Source: Ravibacter sp964559125 (GTDB lineage: Bacteria; Bacteroidota; Bacteroidia; Cytophagales; Spirosomataceae). Taken from it: DNA of 64,000 nucleotides. The stretch spans positions 13,102 to 77,101 of the forward strand of contig CAZLGW010000027.1 in NCBI GenBank assembly GCA_964559125.1, written 5' to 3'. Numbering within the stretch: the first letter of the stretch is position 1; every line of letters starts with the position of its first letter. The position numbers were made by a program, and so were the translations under genes. This document shows, one piece after another, positions 42,150 through 50,134 of this stretch. The notes below the pieces were generated by a model. The model was not told the DNA's origin. It searched no databases and saw only the letters and a program-made list of their open reading frames with translations.

Positions 42150-42204
42150 TAGATAGAATTCTATAAAACAAGATTGAGGGGATATAGATAAAATTCTATA
42201 AAAC
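42150..42204. promoter_or_regulatory. Pair of 20-base direct repeats before the AraC gene
   Basis: Two copies of TAGATARAATTCTATAAAAC, differing at one base, start 35 bases apart; the second ends 34 bases before the AraC ATG. The first also contains the 12-base palindrome ATAGAATTCTAT. Tandem direct repeats are the usual binding layout of AraC regulators, so this is a candidate self-regulatory site. Confidence 0.5.
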
Positions 42205-42237
42205 GAACGCCTTCATGATAAGTCTGCTACCTTTATT

Positions 42238-43083
42238 ATGACCGATATTGATTTCGGAATTTCCAGGTTGGAGAAAGTATCCCAATACCTGGAAGACCTG
42301 TACGAACCTTTAAGAAGAGGGGTCTACATGGTTATTTTTTCCGGCCCCTCCGGCGCAAAACACTATATCGATAACGAGCTGTTCCACCTTCCTCCCTATT
42401 CCGTGCTGTACCTGGGCCCGGAACGTATGTCCCATTTCGACCGGAACGTCCACGAAGATACCTATATACTGGTTTTCTCATCCCGCTTCTATAACCGCTC
42501 TTACCGGGATATTCATTATCTCCAGAACAGCCCTCTGTTTTTCGACCTGAACCGGATCTACTACCTTACCCCTCCGGCCGAAGTGCTCATGTATTGCAAG
42601 GTGCTGGTCAGCCTGCTGTATCGCGCGCGGGACAATTTCGAAAAACAACTGAACAGGGACCTTGCCCACAACCTGGTACAGCAGATACTGATCATGGGCA
42701 CGATGCTTCATGATATCGTGCCGATAAGGGATTTCAAGAACAACCAGGAACAGGTACTGGCCCTGAAATACAGAGAACTTGTCGCAAAGCATTTCAAAAC
42801 CAACAGGACTGTCAAATTTTACGCTGACCTGCTGAATATAACCGAACGAAAGTTGAATAAAGCTACCGAAAACATATTTGGTATCAGCGCAAAAGACCTG
42901 ATCGTATACCACATTATGAGAGAAGCCAAGCGACTGCTTTCCTATTCCGATCTGACTATAAAGGAGATCAGCTTTGACCTGGGCTTCAGCGAGGAAAACA
43001 ATTTCAGTACTTTCTTTTCAAAAAACGAATCCCGCTCTCCCAGGCAATACCGCAATAACAATAAGCTCAAAGTGGTAGCATAG
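42238..43083 (+). CDS. AraC family transcriptional regulator
   Basis: A 281-residue regulator. The C-terminal 100 residues contain the two helix-turn-helix units: VKFYADLLNITERKLNKATENIFGISAKDLIVYHIMREAKRLL, then LTIKEISFDLGFSEENNFSTFFSKNESRSPRQYR. The N-terminal part has a cupin-like character (YMVIFSGPSGAKHYIDNELFHLPPYSVLYLGPERMSHFDR). It sits 77 bases upstream of the fibre gene cluster on the same strand, which makes it the prime candidate for control of that cluster. Confidence 0.9.
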   Translation: MTDIDFGISRLEKVSQYLEDLYEPLRRGVYMVIFSGPSGAKHYIDNELFHLPPYSVLYLGPERMSHFDRNVHEDTYILVFSSRFYNRSYRDIHYLQNSPLFFDLNRIYYLTPPAEVLMYCKVLVSLLYRARDNFEKQLNRDLAHNLVQQILIMGTMLHDIVPIRDFKNNQEQVLALKYRELVAKHFKTNRTVKFYADLLNITERKLNKATENIFGISAKDLIVYHIMREAKRLLSYSDLTIKEISFDLGFSEENNFSTFFSKNESRSPRQYRNNNKLKVVA

Positions 43084-43160
43084 ACCCTGGGGGAGGCGCC
43101 TCCGATACGAAACATCGCCCGGCAAGACAAAAGTTTTCACGCTGCAATTCAGAATTTACC

Positions 43161-43600
43161 ATGAAAATATTATCTATCATAGTGACACTGATTTTCACCG
43201 CGCCTTTTATCCGGGAATCCTATTCTCAAAACCATACGGGCGGCGTCACGATCAATATCAACCTGCGGGTCCCGCAGACGCAGACTATCCTCGTCTATAG
43301 CGGGCGGCCCGGGCCTGAAGCGGCAGAAAGCTTCCGGATCCCGTTGCTGGAAGACTCCCCGGTTGTCGTGTCCTCCCCTGGCCTGCAGACAGAATGGGAG
43401 CTTACCGCGGGCTCAAGCCTGGCGCCCCCATACGGAAAATCACCTACGGACGATTGCTGCAGGCCGGGACTGGTACAGCTTTCCTCTATTCCCCGGTAGC
43501 GGGCCGCGACATCCCTCTGTCGGCCTCCCTATGCTTCGTTTTTCCCGGCCCCTACCTGTCGGCCTCTTTCCCATATTCTCAAAACACAATTCTGCATTAA
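43161..43600 (+). pseudogene. Broken subunit-like gene of the fibre cluster (frameshift)
   Basis: The first frame gives a signal peptide (ending near SYSQ) and GGVTININLRVPQTQTILVYSG, which parallels VTVNVNLHKFQTIVVNNS of the intact subunit gene downstream. It then runs into an unlikely end at 43499. A second frame continues to 43600 with protein-like sequence (IRKITYGRLLQAGTGTAFLY...). One missing base joins the two; the run of five C at 43425-43429 is the most likely place. Restored, the protein would have 146 residues. It could be a decayed or phase-variable minor subunit or a sequencing error. The intact first frame alone would give 112 residues. Confidence 0.5.
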
Positions 43601-43668
43601 CAGCCAACCTTGCCGAAAAAAATAAGAATTGTGCAGTTTTTAATACTTTATTGGTGGCTAGTTCACAC

Positions 43669-43676
43669 TACTTTTG
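43669..43676 (+). promoter_or_regulatory. -7 element for the fibre subunit gene
   Basis: TACTTTTG fits TAnnTTTG exactly and lies 96 bases before the subunit ATG, in a 172-base gap. A TTG 15 bases upstream is slightly closer than usual. The long leader could carry translational control. Confidence 0.4.
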
Positions 43677-43772
43677 TACTGTTTTTCAGCAAGTAACGAA
43701 ATGCTTGTATAAACATTTAATCCCCCCAAAACACAATAACAGTACAATCTAATTTTTAACATTCAGGTAATT

Positions 43773-44342
43773 ATGAAAAAGTCTTTTTTTGCAGTAGTTT
43801 CTTTTGCAGTCCTCTCTATCAGCAGTTCTTTCGCGCAAACAGCTACCGATCAGGTAACCGTTAACGTCAACCTGCACAAGTTCCAGACTATCGTAGTCAA
43901 CAACTCGAAAAGTGTAGATATCGATTTCACCACCAAACAGGATTACCTCAACGGTGCAAGATCCGCCAAGCAGGAAAACCACCTGACCGTTTCTTCTACC
44001 GGAGCTTTCGTTGTAAGAGTAGGAACTGCTACCGGGGCGAGCAACAACACCACCAACTCTACCGGGAAACAGCTGGGAGCCGATCAACTGAAAGTCCAGG
44101 CTTCCGCCAGCGCTTCCAGCCCTATCGCTGACGCCCAGTACAGCAACGCGGTAAACATCAGTAATACAGCCGAAATACTGAGGTCTTCCAAAGGCCAGTT
44201 CGACAAAAATGTAGATGTCGTTTACATCGCCGAACAGGATTTCTTCAAAAACAGTAACCTCATCAACAACGGTTTTATCGACAACAACCAGGCGGTGACA
44301 ACATACCAGGTCAACCTGACCTATACCATCACCACCAACTAG
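43773..44342 (+). CDS. Putative major fibre subunit (pilin-like secreted protein)
   Basis: A 189-residue secreted protein with signal peptide (MKKSFFAVVSFAVLSISSSFAQ). The mature part is rich in Asn, Ser and Thr and alternates beta-strands: DQVTVNVNLHKFQTIVVNN, DYLNGARSAKQENHLTVSSTGAFVVRVG, and a C-terminal strand TTYQVNLTYTITTN. The composition, size and strand-rich layout are those of pilin-type subunits; the C-terminal strand is where donor-strand interactions occur in chaperone-usher pilins. No family is recognised with certainty. The strong terminator directly after it and the chaperone gene beyond fit a major subunit that must be made in excess. Confidence 0.6.
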   Translation: MKKSFFAVVSFAVLSISSSFAQTATDQVTVNVNLHKFQTIVVNNSKSVDIDFTTKQDYLNGARSAKQENHLTVSSTGAFVVRVGTATGASNNTTNSTGKQLGADQLKVQASASASSPIADAQYSNAVNISNTAEILRSSKGQFDKNVDVVYIAEQDFFKNSNLINNGFIDNNQAVTTYQVNLTYTITTN

Positions 44343-44360
44343 GAAGTTGCCGGTCTGATA

Positions 44361-44400
44361 AAAAAGTTGCTCCGGCCCTCACGGGAGGGCAACTTTTTTT
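44361..44400 (+). terminator. Rho-independent terminator/attenuator between subunit and chaperone genes
   Basis: AAAAAAGTTGC is complementary to GCAACTTTTTT, with a second GC-rich hairpin inside (GCCCTC/GAGGGC), ending in eight T. It comes 18 bases after the subunit stop and 12 bases before the chaperone ATG. It should let only part of the transcripts continue, giving more subunit than chaperone and usher. Confidence 0.85.
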
Positions 44401-44412
44401 TAATACCCAACT

Positions 44413-45219
44413 ATGAGAATCCTCCTTTCAGCCATCGCTCTTTTTTTAGAGGTTTCGCTCGTTTCCGCTCAGACCGGGATCAGCATAGGCCCCCCGCGGG
44501 TATACTTTACAATCGGGCCCGGGCAAAGCCAGACCGAGAAAGTCCTGGTCAACAACCCGAGTACGGATTACGCGCTCGAGTTGGGAGTATCTTTTGAAGA
44601 CTGGGAATACAGCGCTACAGGTGATAATATAATGTACGACGCGGGCACGCTGCCGTCTTCATGTGCTTCGTGGGTAAACGTCCCGGAAGCTTTTTTTTCG
44701 CTGGCCCCCGGCGAAAGCAAGGAAATCGACGTCCAGATGACTGTCCCTTCCGGCTACCGGAACGACACCGTCCCGGTTCATACCTGCATGCTGTACGTAA
44801 CGCAGCTCAACCCCCGGGACGGCGTGGATCAAAACGGCGCCAATATCAAAATCGCAGTACGGACCGGCATCAAGCTTTACCAGCGCCTGCCCGGCTCCTA
44901 CAGGCCGGAAATTGAAATTACCAATTTCCGGTACCACCAGGAGAGCAAAGCTCCCGAACTGATCCTTTCCTATGCCAATACCGGTGATGTATGGGCTGAC
45001 GGGACTATAAGCCTCGAGATTATCGATCAGTCGACCGGCGCTAAAACCGTGCTTCCCAACGCAGAATTCTATTCCATGCCGGGCAACCGGAGAGATCAGT
45101 ACCTGGCATTGCCGGAGAGCCTCGCCCCGTCCCGCTATATTGCCACGGCAATCCTGAACTACGGCAATACCGATACGATTAAAATGGCCGAACTGGAATT
45201 CAGTCATGAAAAAAAATGA
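44413..45219 (+). CDS. PapD-like periplasmic fimbrial chaperone
   Basis: A 268-residue secreted protein (signal peptide ending VSAQ). Two Ig-like domains are suggested: residues 22-145 with GISIGPPRVYFTIGPGQSQTEKVLVNNPSTDYALELGVSFEDW, ASWVNVPEAFFSLAPGESKEIDVQMTVP and VRTGIKLYQRLPG, and 146-268 with ILSYANTGDVWADGTISLEI. The edge-strand stretch with alternating hydrophobics and the LAPGESKEI turn parallel PapD-type chaperones that donate a strand to a subunit. Its stop overlaps the start of the adhesin-like gene by 14 bases. It is a distant relative of known chaperones, so the call rests on pattern and context. Confidence 0.6.
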   Translation: MRILLSAIALFLEVSLVSAQTGISIGPPRVYFTIGPGQSQTEKVLVNNPSTDYALELGVSFEDWEYSATGDNIMYDAGTLPSSCASWVNVPEAFFSLAPGESKEIDVQMTVPSGYRNDTVPVHTCMLYVTQLNPRDGVDQNGANIKIAVRTGIKLYQRLPGSYRPEIEITNFRYHQESKAPELILSYANTGDVWADGTISLEIIDQSTGAKTVLPNAEFYSMPGNRRDQYLALPESLAPSRYIATAILNYGNTDTIKMAELEFSHEKK

Positions 45220-46300
45220 GCTAATCTTCATCAGCCTGCTTTTAGCTTTCGCGGCCGGCAGCCTCCCGGGGCAGGTCTCGATGCAGGCCGACGGGAGAGG
45301 ATACTACACCGTCACGAGCTACAACGGCCTTAGCAGTAACGAAGACAGGGCGCATAAGCTGCAGATCGCCCTGAGCGGGCAAAATGTCAGTCTCTCCGGC
45401 TGGTCGGTCAAAGCCCGCATCAATACCCCGGCAACGCCCAATATCCCGAATGTTTCGGGGGCTCCCTTTCCTACAGAAAAAATCAAATTCCGTTTTACAC
45501 AGGAAGAAATAAACGGCAACCCACCGGCCCCTCTGCCCACCCTGCCGGCCATAGGCGCTACGATGGCTGCCATCCCGATGAACTCCCCCGGGGTGGAAAC
45601 CCCGTTGATCGCCAATTCCCGTGTCCCTCTGCAGACCGGAAGCTCCTACTATGTCGGGATCTTATATTATTTCGCGATCGATATAGAAGGAGGCTCCTAC
45701 CTTTCGGGAATGCTCTCCGACAATTCGGGCAACCCCTGGAACGCCAACCCCGTCCTCTACCAGACTACCATCACCTTTTCGCTGTATGATGCTGCCGGCG
45801 TCGAAGCAGCCAGCCATACCCTGCAGTGCAATATCCAGGTAAACAGGCCCCTGACCGACACTCCGGCCGCCACCCCGTCGTACGGCATAGAAGTAGCAGG
45901 TGAAGCCCGGGCAAGCGTGCTGGAGTTCAACAGCGCCAGCAGCTATGTGAACGGAGCGGGCGCCACTCACAAAGATGGCTTGAAAATAAATTCAGAAACC
46001 GGCTTTGAAGTAACGGTCAGAAGTGTTTATGCCGAACTGACCAACCCGGAGGGGTATGCTCTGCCCGTCTCAGTCATCAGGCTTCAGCTACTTCCGGGCA
46101 GCAACAGCGCACATACCGAAACCTACCCGGCGGCATCGCTGTCTACCGAGCCTCAGGTAGTTCTCAGTTCGGGAAGCGGCGGTCAGGCTACCAGGCTGTA
46201 TACGATCCACTACAGCACCCAGGGCAACGACAGCCGGCTCCTCAACGCCCGGAAGGGCTCATACTCGTCGACGCTTATCTATCAGCTGACTCCCCGGTAG
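45206..46300 (+). CDS. Two-domain adhesin-like protein with C-terminal subunit-like domain
   Basis: A 364-residue secreted protein (signal peptide ending LPGQ). Residues 22-215 form an N-terminal beta-rich domain with no recognised family. Residues 220-364 resemble the subunit protein: FNSASSYVNGAGATHKDGL then KINSETGFEVTVRS parallels DYLNGARSAKQENHLTVSSTGAFVVRVG, and both end in a tyrosine-containing terminal strand (STLIYQLTPR versus YQVNLTYTITTN). A receptor domain joined to a pilin domain is the architecture of tip adhesins in chaperone-usher pili. It lies between the chaperone and usher-like genes, with eight bases to the latter. Confidence 0.55.
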   Translation: MKKNELIFISLLLAFAAGSLPGQVSMQADGRGYYTVTSYNGLSSNEDRAHKLQIALSGQNVSLSGWSVKARINTPATPNIPNVSGAPFPTEKIKFRFTQEEINGNPPAPLPTLPAIGATMAAIPMNSPGVETPLIANSRVPLQTGSSYYVGILYYFAIDIEGGSYLSGMLSDNSGNPWNANPVLYQTTITFSLYDAAGVEAASHTLQCNIQVNRPLTDTPAATPSYGIEVAGEARASVLEFNSASSYVNGAGATHKDGLKINSETGFEVTVRSVYAELTNPEGYALPVSVIRLQLLPGSNSAHTETYPAASLSTEPQVVLSSGSGGQATRLYTIHYSTQGNDSRLLNARKGSYSSTLIYQLTPR

Positions 46301-46307
46301 ATATCTG

Positions 46308-49178
46308 ATGCGCTTCTGTTCTGAACGATTTCCCGGAATACTTTGGACAGGGCTCCTTTTCATTGCTTTCCTGACCGGCGGCACAGCCCGTGCCCAGGCG
46401 CCGGTATCAATGTCGGCCGACACCTCACTGATCGCCCGGAACAATTCGATAGAGGGGATTACGGTTGCTATCCAAAACTCTTCCGACTCGGTGCTGGACG
46501 TCAATCTCCGGGTGACGCTCCCGAAGGGGATAACCCTGATAAGCGCATCTTCAAAGGAAAGTGACCGGGATGAAATCAGGGACATACCCGTAACTCTGGC
46601 CGCTTCCGGCAAACTGTTCCTCCCCGTCAAATTCAGGATAACCCCGTCCGCTCCCGCCGGGAGCTCAGCCATCCGGCTTTCGCTGTCGGAAAAAAACGGG
46701 AAAACGATCACCGAAACGTCTACATCCGTACAGATTTTACCCCGGAAGCACGTACAGATCCAGGCCCTGAGCGCATACGAGCTGATCAGCCAGGCAGGCG
46801 ATTCTATACGCGTGCGGGTGCTGATCCGGAACACCGGCAATACAAAAGAAAAGGTTCGGCTGATCTCCTCCCTGCCGGGGGCGCCGGGCCGCCGCTTTTC
46901 GGAAATTCCGCTTTACCTGGAAGCTCCGGCCGATACGACCATTACGATCGGGTACGTAGCCGATAAAGCGCTGCTGGATATGGGGCGCTTTACCATCAAT
47001 GTTGCAGGGATGTACGAAAACAACGATATATTCGGGACCGCCGCCGTCTACATCGAAAACGCATCCTCCAGCAAGGTCTATACCGATCAGGGGAGCGTCA
47101 TCCCGGATCTGTGGTCTATCCAGCGCAACAAAGTAATACTGATAGCCCGTAACCCCTTTTCCGACAATCAGTCGTGGCAGCTCAATGCAAACGGAAGCTA
47201 CCGTACCGCCCGGGGCAAGCTTGACTTCAATACCTATGCCTATCAATCCGGGCTGCTTGCCGGCAAGCCGCTGCTAAGCAACACCTGGATCAATTACGAA
47301 CAGGATAACCGGGGGATCCTCCTGGGGAATGTCGTGGAGAATCTCGAGAAATTTGTAACGGGCCGCGGCGGGAAAGTCTACTATTCGGACACGGCGCGGG
47401 CACGGAGGATTGAAGCCGGGATACTGGACAAATCTTACAACCTGCTCGGGGACGAGTACCGCCCTTCGGGTATTTCCGGTATGACCGGATTTATCAAAAC
47501 CCAGTTGGGGCGCGGAAGCTCCGGAAGAAGCAGGTACACCGGGCTGGCTGTTTTCGACCGGGACCCCTATGAAAACTCGGAAAGCCTGCTGTTTATGAAT
47601 TCCCTGGACGTGATCAGGAAAGCAGAAAAAGACAATGTCCGGCTATCTTTCGATTTTGGCCCTGCCATAAGCAGGTCCCTTGCTGACCGGGACCGCGGCG
47701 GTGAGCTGAAGCCGTCCCTCGCTACCGGGCTGCAGTTTTCCGCCAACCTGAAAAAATATTCCTTCAGCAGCATCAGCTATTACAGCACGGCCTACTATCC
47801 CGGGCTGAGGCGCGGCGCCCTGCAGCTTAACCAGCGCGCTGCGCGCAAAATAAACCGGGCCAACCTGTGGGCCGGGTTCAACCTCTATGAATATGCCCCC
47901 AGATCCTTGAACCCCCTTGCTGCCTTCAACAGCTATTTCCTGATTTCCCGGACCGAAACGGGAGTATCATTTCCCCTATCCAGCTTCGCACACCTTTCGT
48001 TCTCCCCGAGATACGAATACGAAGAAGGGCTCTACGCTTTTTATGAGAGTGAGAGGCAAAACAGGGAAATGGCTTCCTACCGGCTTAACGGAACGCTGAG
48101 CTGGCACAGCCGGAACGCCAGGCATAACACCTATCTCTCTACCGAGGCCGGCCTGGTCTCATCGCCCTTTACCAGCGAAAAAACATGGCATGCAAAAGCT
48201 AACGTAACTTACACCTACGGCTGGGTTAATCTCAATGCTACCCTTCAGCACGGGAACTTTTCGCTGGTAGAAGCCATCAACAACTGGTACAGCGACCGCG
48301 ACGACCCTTATAGAGTCAGCCTTAACGTGCTCGCCCGGAAATTTTTCTTCAAAAGAAGGCTTCAGACGGAGGCTGGCCTAAGCTATTTCAAAGACAGTTT
48401 CTCGGGGGAAAACTGGATCGGCAACGGCAACCTGCAATACAACCTCACTCCCAAAACAGCCCTGCTTCTCAACGCCCAGCTTTACCGGTACGGGAACAAT
48501 TATTTTTACAGCAGCACCTCTGTCAATTTCCAGGCCGGCGTCATACAGGCCCTTCCCCAAACCGGGAAAAACACGCGGAAAACGACGGGCGACATCGAGT
48601 TGTCCTGTTTCTTCGATCTCAACGGGAACGGCAAGCCTGACGAGGGAGAGGAAGCTGCGGACGGCATAGTCCTGCAAATCGGGAAAACCGTCTTTATAAC
48701 CGGTCCGAAAGGAGAAGTCAGCTACAAAAAAGTACCGCACGGAGCCTATAAAGTCAGTATGGCGGTACAGAAAGGATGGTTCGCCCCTGAATTCGGGCTG
48801 ACCCTCCGGGATAGGCAGCTGAAGGTTTCCGTACCCCTTCAGAAAACCGGTACACTGAGCGGATCTGTCGCTTTCAATATCGACGCCAGGCTAACCAAAA
48901 CTGCCAATACTTCCCTGGAAGGATATTCGGTTATTGCCAGGAAAGCCAGCGGGAACAGCTTCCGGACGAGGACCGACAGCCGCGGGAAGTTCCTGCTTTT
49001 CCTTCCGGAAGGGGACTACGAGATCAGTATAGAAGAAAACAAAATGCCGGAAAATGTCTATGCGGTAAAAACGGTCGTACAGGTAAAAATAGAAGCCGGA
49101 AAAATCAACGAAGCGCCGGCGTTTGAACTGAAAGTACAGGAAAAGAAAATCGAGATCAAACGCTTTTCCGCGCCTTAG
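46308..49178 (+). CDS. Usher-like outer-membrane protein
   Basis: A 956-residue secreted protein (signal peptide ending ARAQ). Residues 30-260 look like two Ig-like domains (NNSIEGITVAIQNSSDSVLDVNLRVTLP; IRVRVLIRNTGNTKEKVRL). Residues about 265-790 alternate amphipathic strands typical of a large beta-barrel (SFDFGPAISRSLADRDRGG, SRTETGVSFPLSSFAHLSFSPRYEYE). A C-terminal region (about 795-955) has SdrD/carboxypeptidase-regulatory-like folds (GDIELSCFFDLNGNGKPDEGEE; DSRGKFLLFLPEGDYEISIEE). Large barrel plus C-terminal Ig-type domains is the plan of ushers, but no usher family signature is certain. It completes the fibre cluster. Confidence 0.55.
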   Translation: MRFCSERFPGILWTGLLFIAFLTGGTARAQAPVSMSADTSLIARNNSIEGITVAIQNSSDSVLDVNLRVTLPKGITLISASSKESDRDEIRDIPVTLAASGKLFLPVKFRITPSAPAGSSAIRLSLSEKNGKTITETSTSVQILPRKHVQIQALSAYELISQAGDSIRVRVLIRNTGNTKEKVRLISSLPGAPGRRFSEIPLYLEAPADTTITIGYVADKALLDMGRFTINVAGMYENNDIFGTAAVYIENASSSKVYTDQGSVIPDLWSIQRNKVILIARNPFSDNQSWQLNANGSYRTARGKLDFNTYAYQSGLLAGKPLLSNTWINYEQDNRGILLGNVVENLEKFVTGRGGKVYYSDTARARRIEAGILDKSYNLLGDEYRPSGISGMTGFIKTQLGRGSSGRSRYTGLAVFDRDPYENSESLLFMNSLDVIRKAEKDNVRLSFDFGPAISRSLADRDRGGELKPSLATGLQFSANLKKYSFSSISYYSTAYYPGLRRGALQLNQRAARKINRANLWAGFNLYEYAPRSLNPLAAFNSYFLISRTETGVSFPLSSFAHLSFSPRYEYEEGLYAFYESERQNREMASYRLNGTLSWHSRNARHNTYLSTEAGLVSSPFTSEKTWHAKANVTYTYGWVNLNATLQHGNFSLVEAINNWYSDRDDPYRVSLNVLARKFFFKRRLQTEAGLSYFKDSFSGENWIGNGNLQYNLTPKTALLLNAQLYRYGNNYFYSSTSVNFQAGVIQALPQTGKNTRKTTGDIELSCFFDLNGNGKPDEGEEAADGIVLQIGKTVFITGPKGEVSYKKVPHGAYKVSMAVQKGWFAPEFGLTLRDRQLKVSVPLQKTGTLSGSVAFNIDARLTKTANTSLEGYSVIARKASGNSFRTRTDSRGKFLLFLPEGDYEISIEENKMPENVYAVKTVVQVKIEAGKINEAPAFELKVQEKKIEIKRFSAP

Positions 49179-49233
49179 GAAACCGGAGACAACCATGGGC
49201 CTTCACCGGTAATACGCCTCATTCCGGGCATGG

Positions 49234-49296
49234 AAAACTCCCGGGATATTCTTCCTCGTCGACGACATGGGGTGGCAGGATACCTCCGTACCTTCT
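49234..49296 (+). pseudogene. Remnant of a sulfatase N-terminus
   Basis: One frame reads KTPGIFFLVDDMGWQDTSVP, which closely matches the start of Bacteroidota sulfatases (NIxxFLVDDMGWQDTSVPF) including the calcium-binding Asp pair. A stop lies seven codons upstream of the match and the frame drifts into unrelated sequence and a stop soon after. The catalytic Cys/Ser motif is absent. It is best explained as the last trace of a deleted sulfatase gene at the border of the second utilisation locus. Confidence 0.6.
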
Positions 49297-49347
49297 ATGT
49301 GGTTTCATCTCTTTCAAAGAAATATTTATTGTTTTTTTGTGACAAAA

Positions 49348-49379
49348 TTGGAGTTATAGCCGGGAAGTTCGCATCTTTG
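49348..49379 (+). promoter_or_regulatory. Promoter of the ECF sigma factor gene
   Basis: TTG followed after 21 bases by CATCTTTG, one base off TAnnTTTG, ending 34 bases before the ATG. It matches the phylum's housekeeping promoter pattern. Confidence 0.4.
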
Positions 49380-49412
49380 GGATGACATAACAGGGATATT
49401 CGTGGAAAGGTT

Positions 49413-49991
49413 ATGGATCCGCATTTGATAGCTGCCGTGGCAGAGGGTAGCCAGAAAGCCTTCTCTCAATTGTTTTACGCCTGTAAGGACAAGGTGTACA
49501 CCATTGCGTTGCGGTTTACCGAGTCGCCGGTCATGGCAGAGGAGGTGGTCCAGGAAGTATTTATGAGATTATGGGCAAGACGAGAAAGCCTGCGCGATAT
49601 AGAGGCTTTTGAAGACTACCTTTTTATTATGACCCGCAACCATGTCTTTACGGCTTTGAAGAAGGTTGCATTGCGGCACCGCACCGAAGGCAGCTGGCTT
49701 GGTATTCTTCCTGTTTCCGAAAATGCTACGGAGAGCTCCATCATGATGAAGGAATACGAGCTGGTGCTCCGGCGGGCGATAGACCTTTTGTCGCCGCAGC
49801 AGCGTGAAGTATACCAGCTAAGCAGGGATAAAGGCCTGAAGAGAGAAGAGATAGCGGCCATCCTGCAGGTTTCTCCCGAAACTGTCAAAACACACCTGGC
49901 CCGGGCCCTCCAGCATATCCGGAACTACTGTTCTTCGCAGCTGGGAATGAAGCTGCCCCTCTCACTTATAATAATGGCCGGCTTGTGGTGA
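49413..49991 (+). CDS. FecI-type ECF RNA polymerase sigma factor
   Basis: A 192-residue ECF sigma factor. Region 2 is FSQLFYACKDKVYTIALRFTESPVMAEEVVQEVFMRLW, and region 4 is LSPQQREVYQLSRDKGLKREEIAAILQVSPETVKTHLARALQHIR. It is followed by a FecR gene and an STN-containing SusC gene, the standard trans-envelope signalling trio of Bacteroidota. Binding of the substrate at the SusC protein should release this sigma factor to transcribe the downstream locus. Confidence 0.93.
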   Translation: MDPHLIAAVAEGSQKAFSQLFYACKDKVYTIALRFTESPVMAEEVVQEVFMRLWARRESLRDIEAFEDYLFIMTRNHVFTALKKVALRHRTEGSWLGILPVSENATESSIMMKEYELVLRRAIDLLSPQQREVYQLSRDKGLKREEIAAILQVSPETVKTHLARALQHIRNYCSSQLGMKLPLSLIIMAGLW

Positions 49992-50134
49992 ACCTTTGTG
50001 GTTCTCCATTCACTCCGCGGCTCTCTGTGTCCGGCTTCTGTATCTCCTAAAAAAATTTTCAGAGCTTGTCCCCCAGAGGAAGACTATAAAAGTCTTTATA
50101 AAAAACAGGACATTTCTAAATCCTTAATACGGAA

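Noticed and set aside
43092..43103. Self-complementary GGAGGCGCCTCC after the AraC gene as a terminator
   Set aside because: It has no loop and no T-run, so it cannot form a usual terminator; likely chance.
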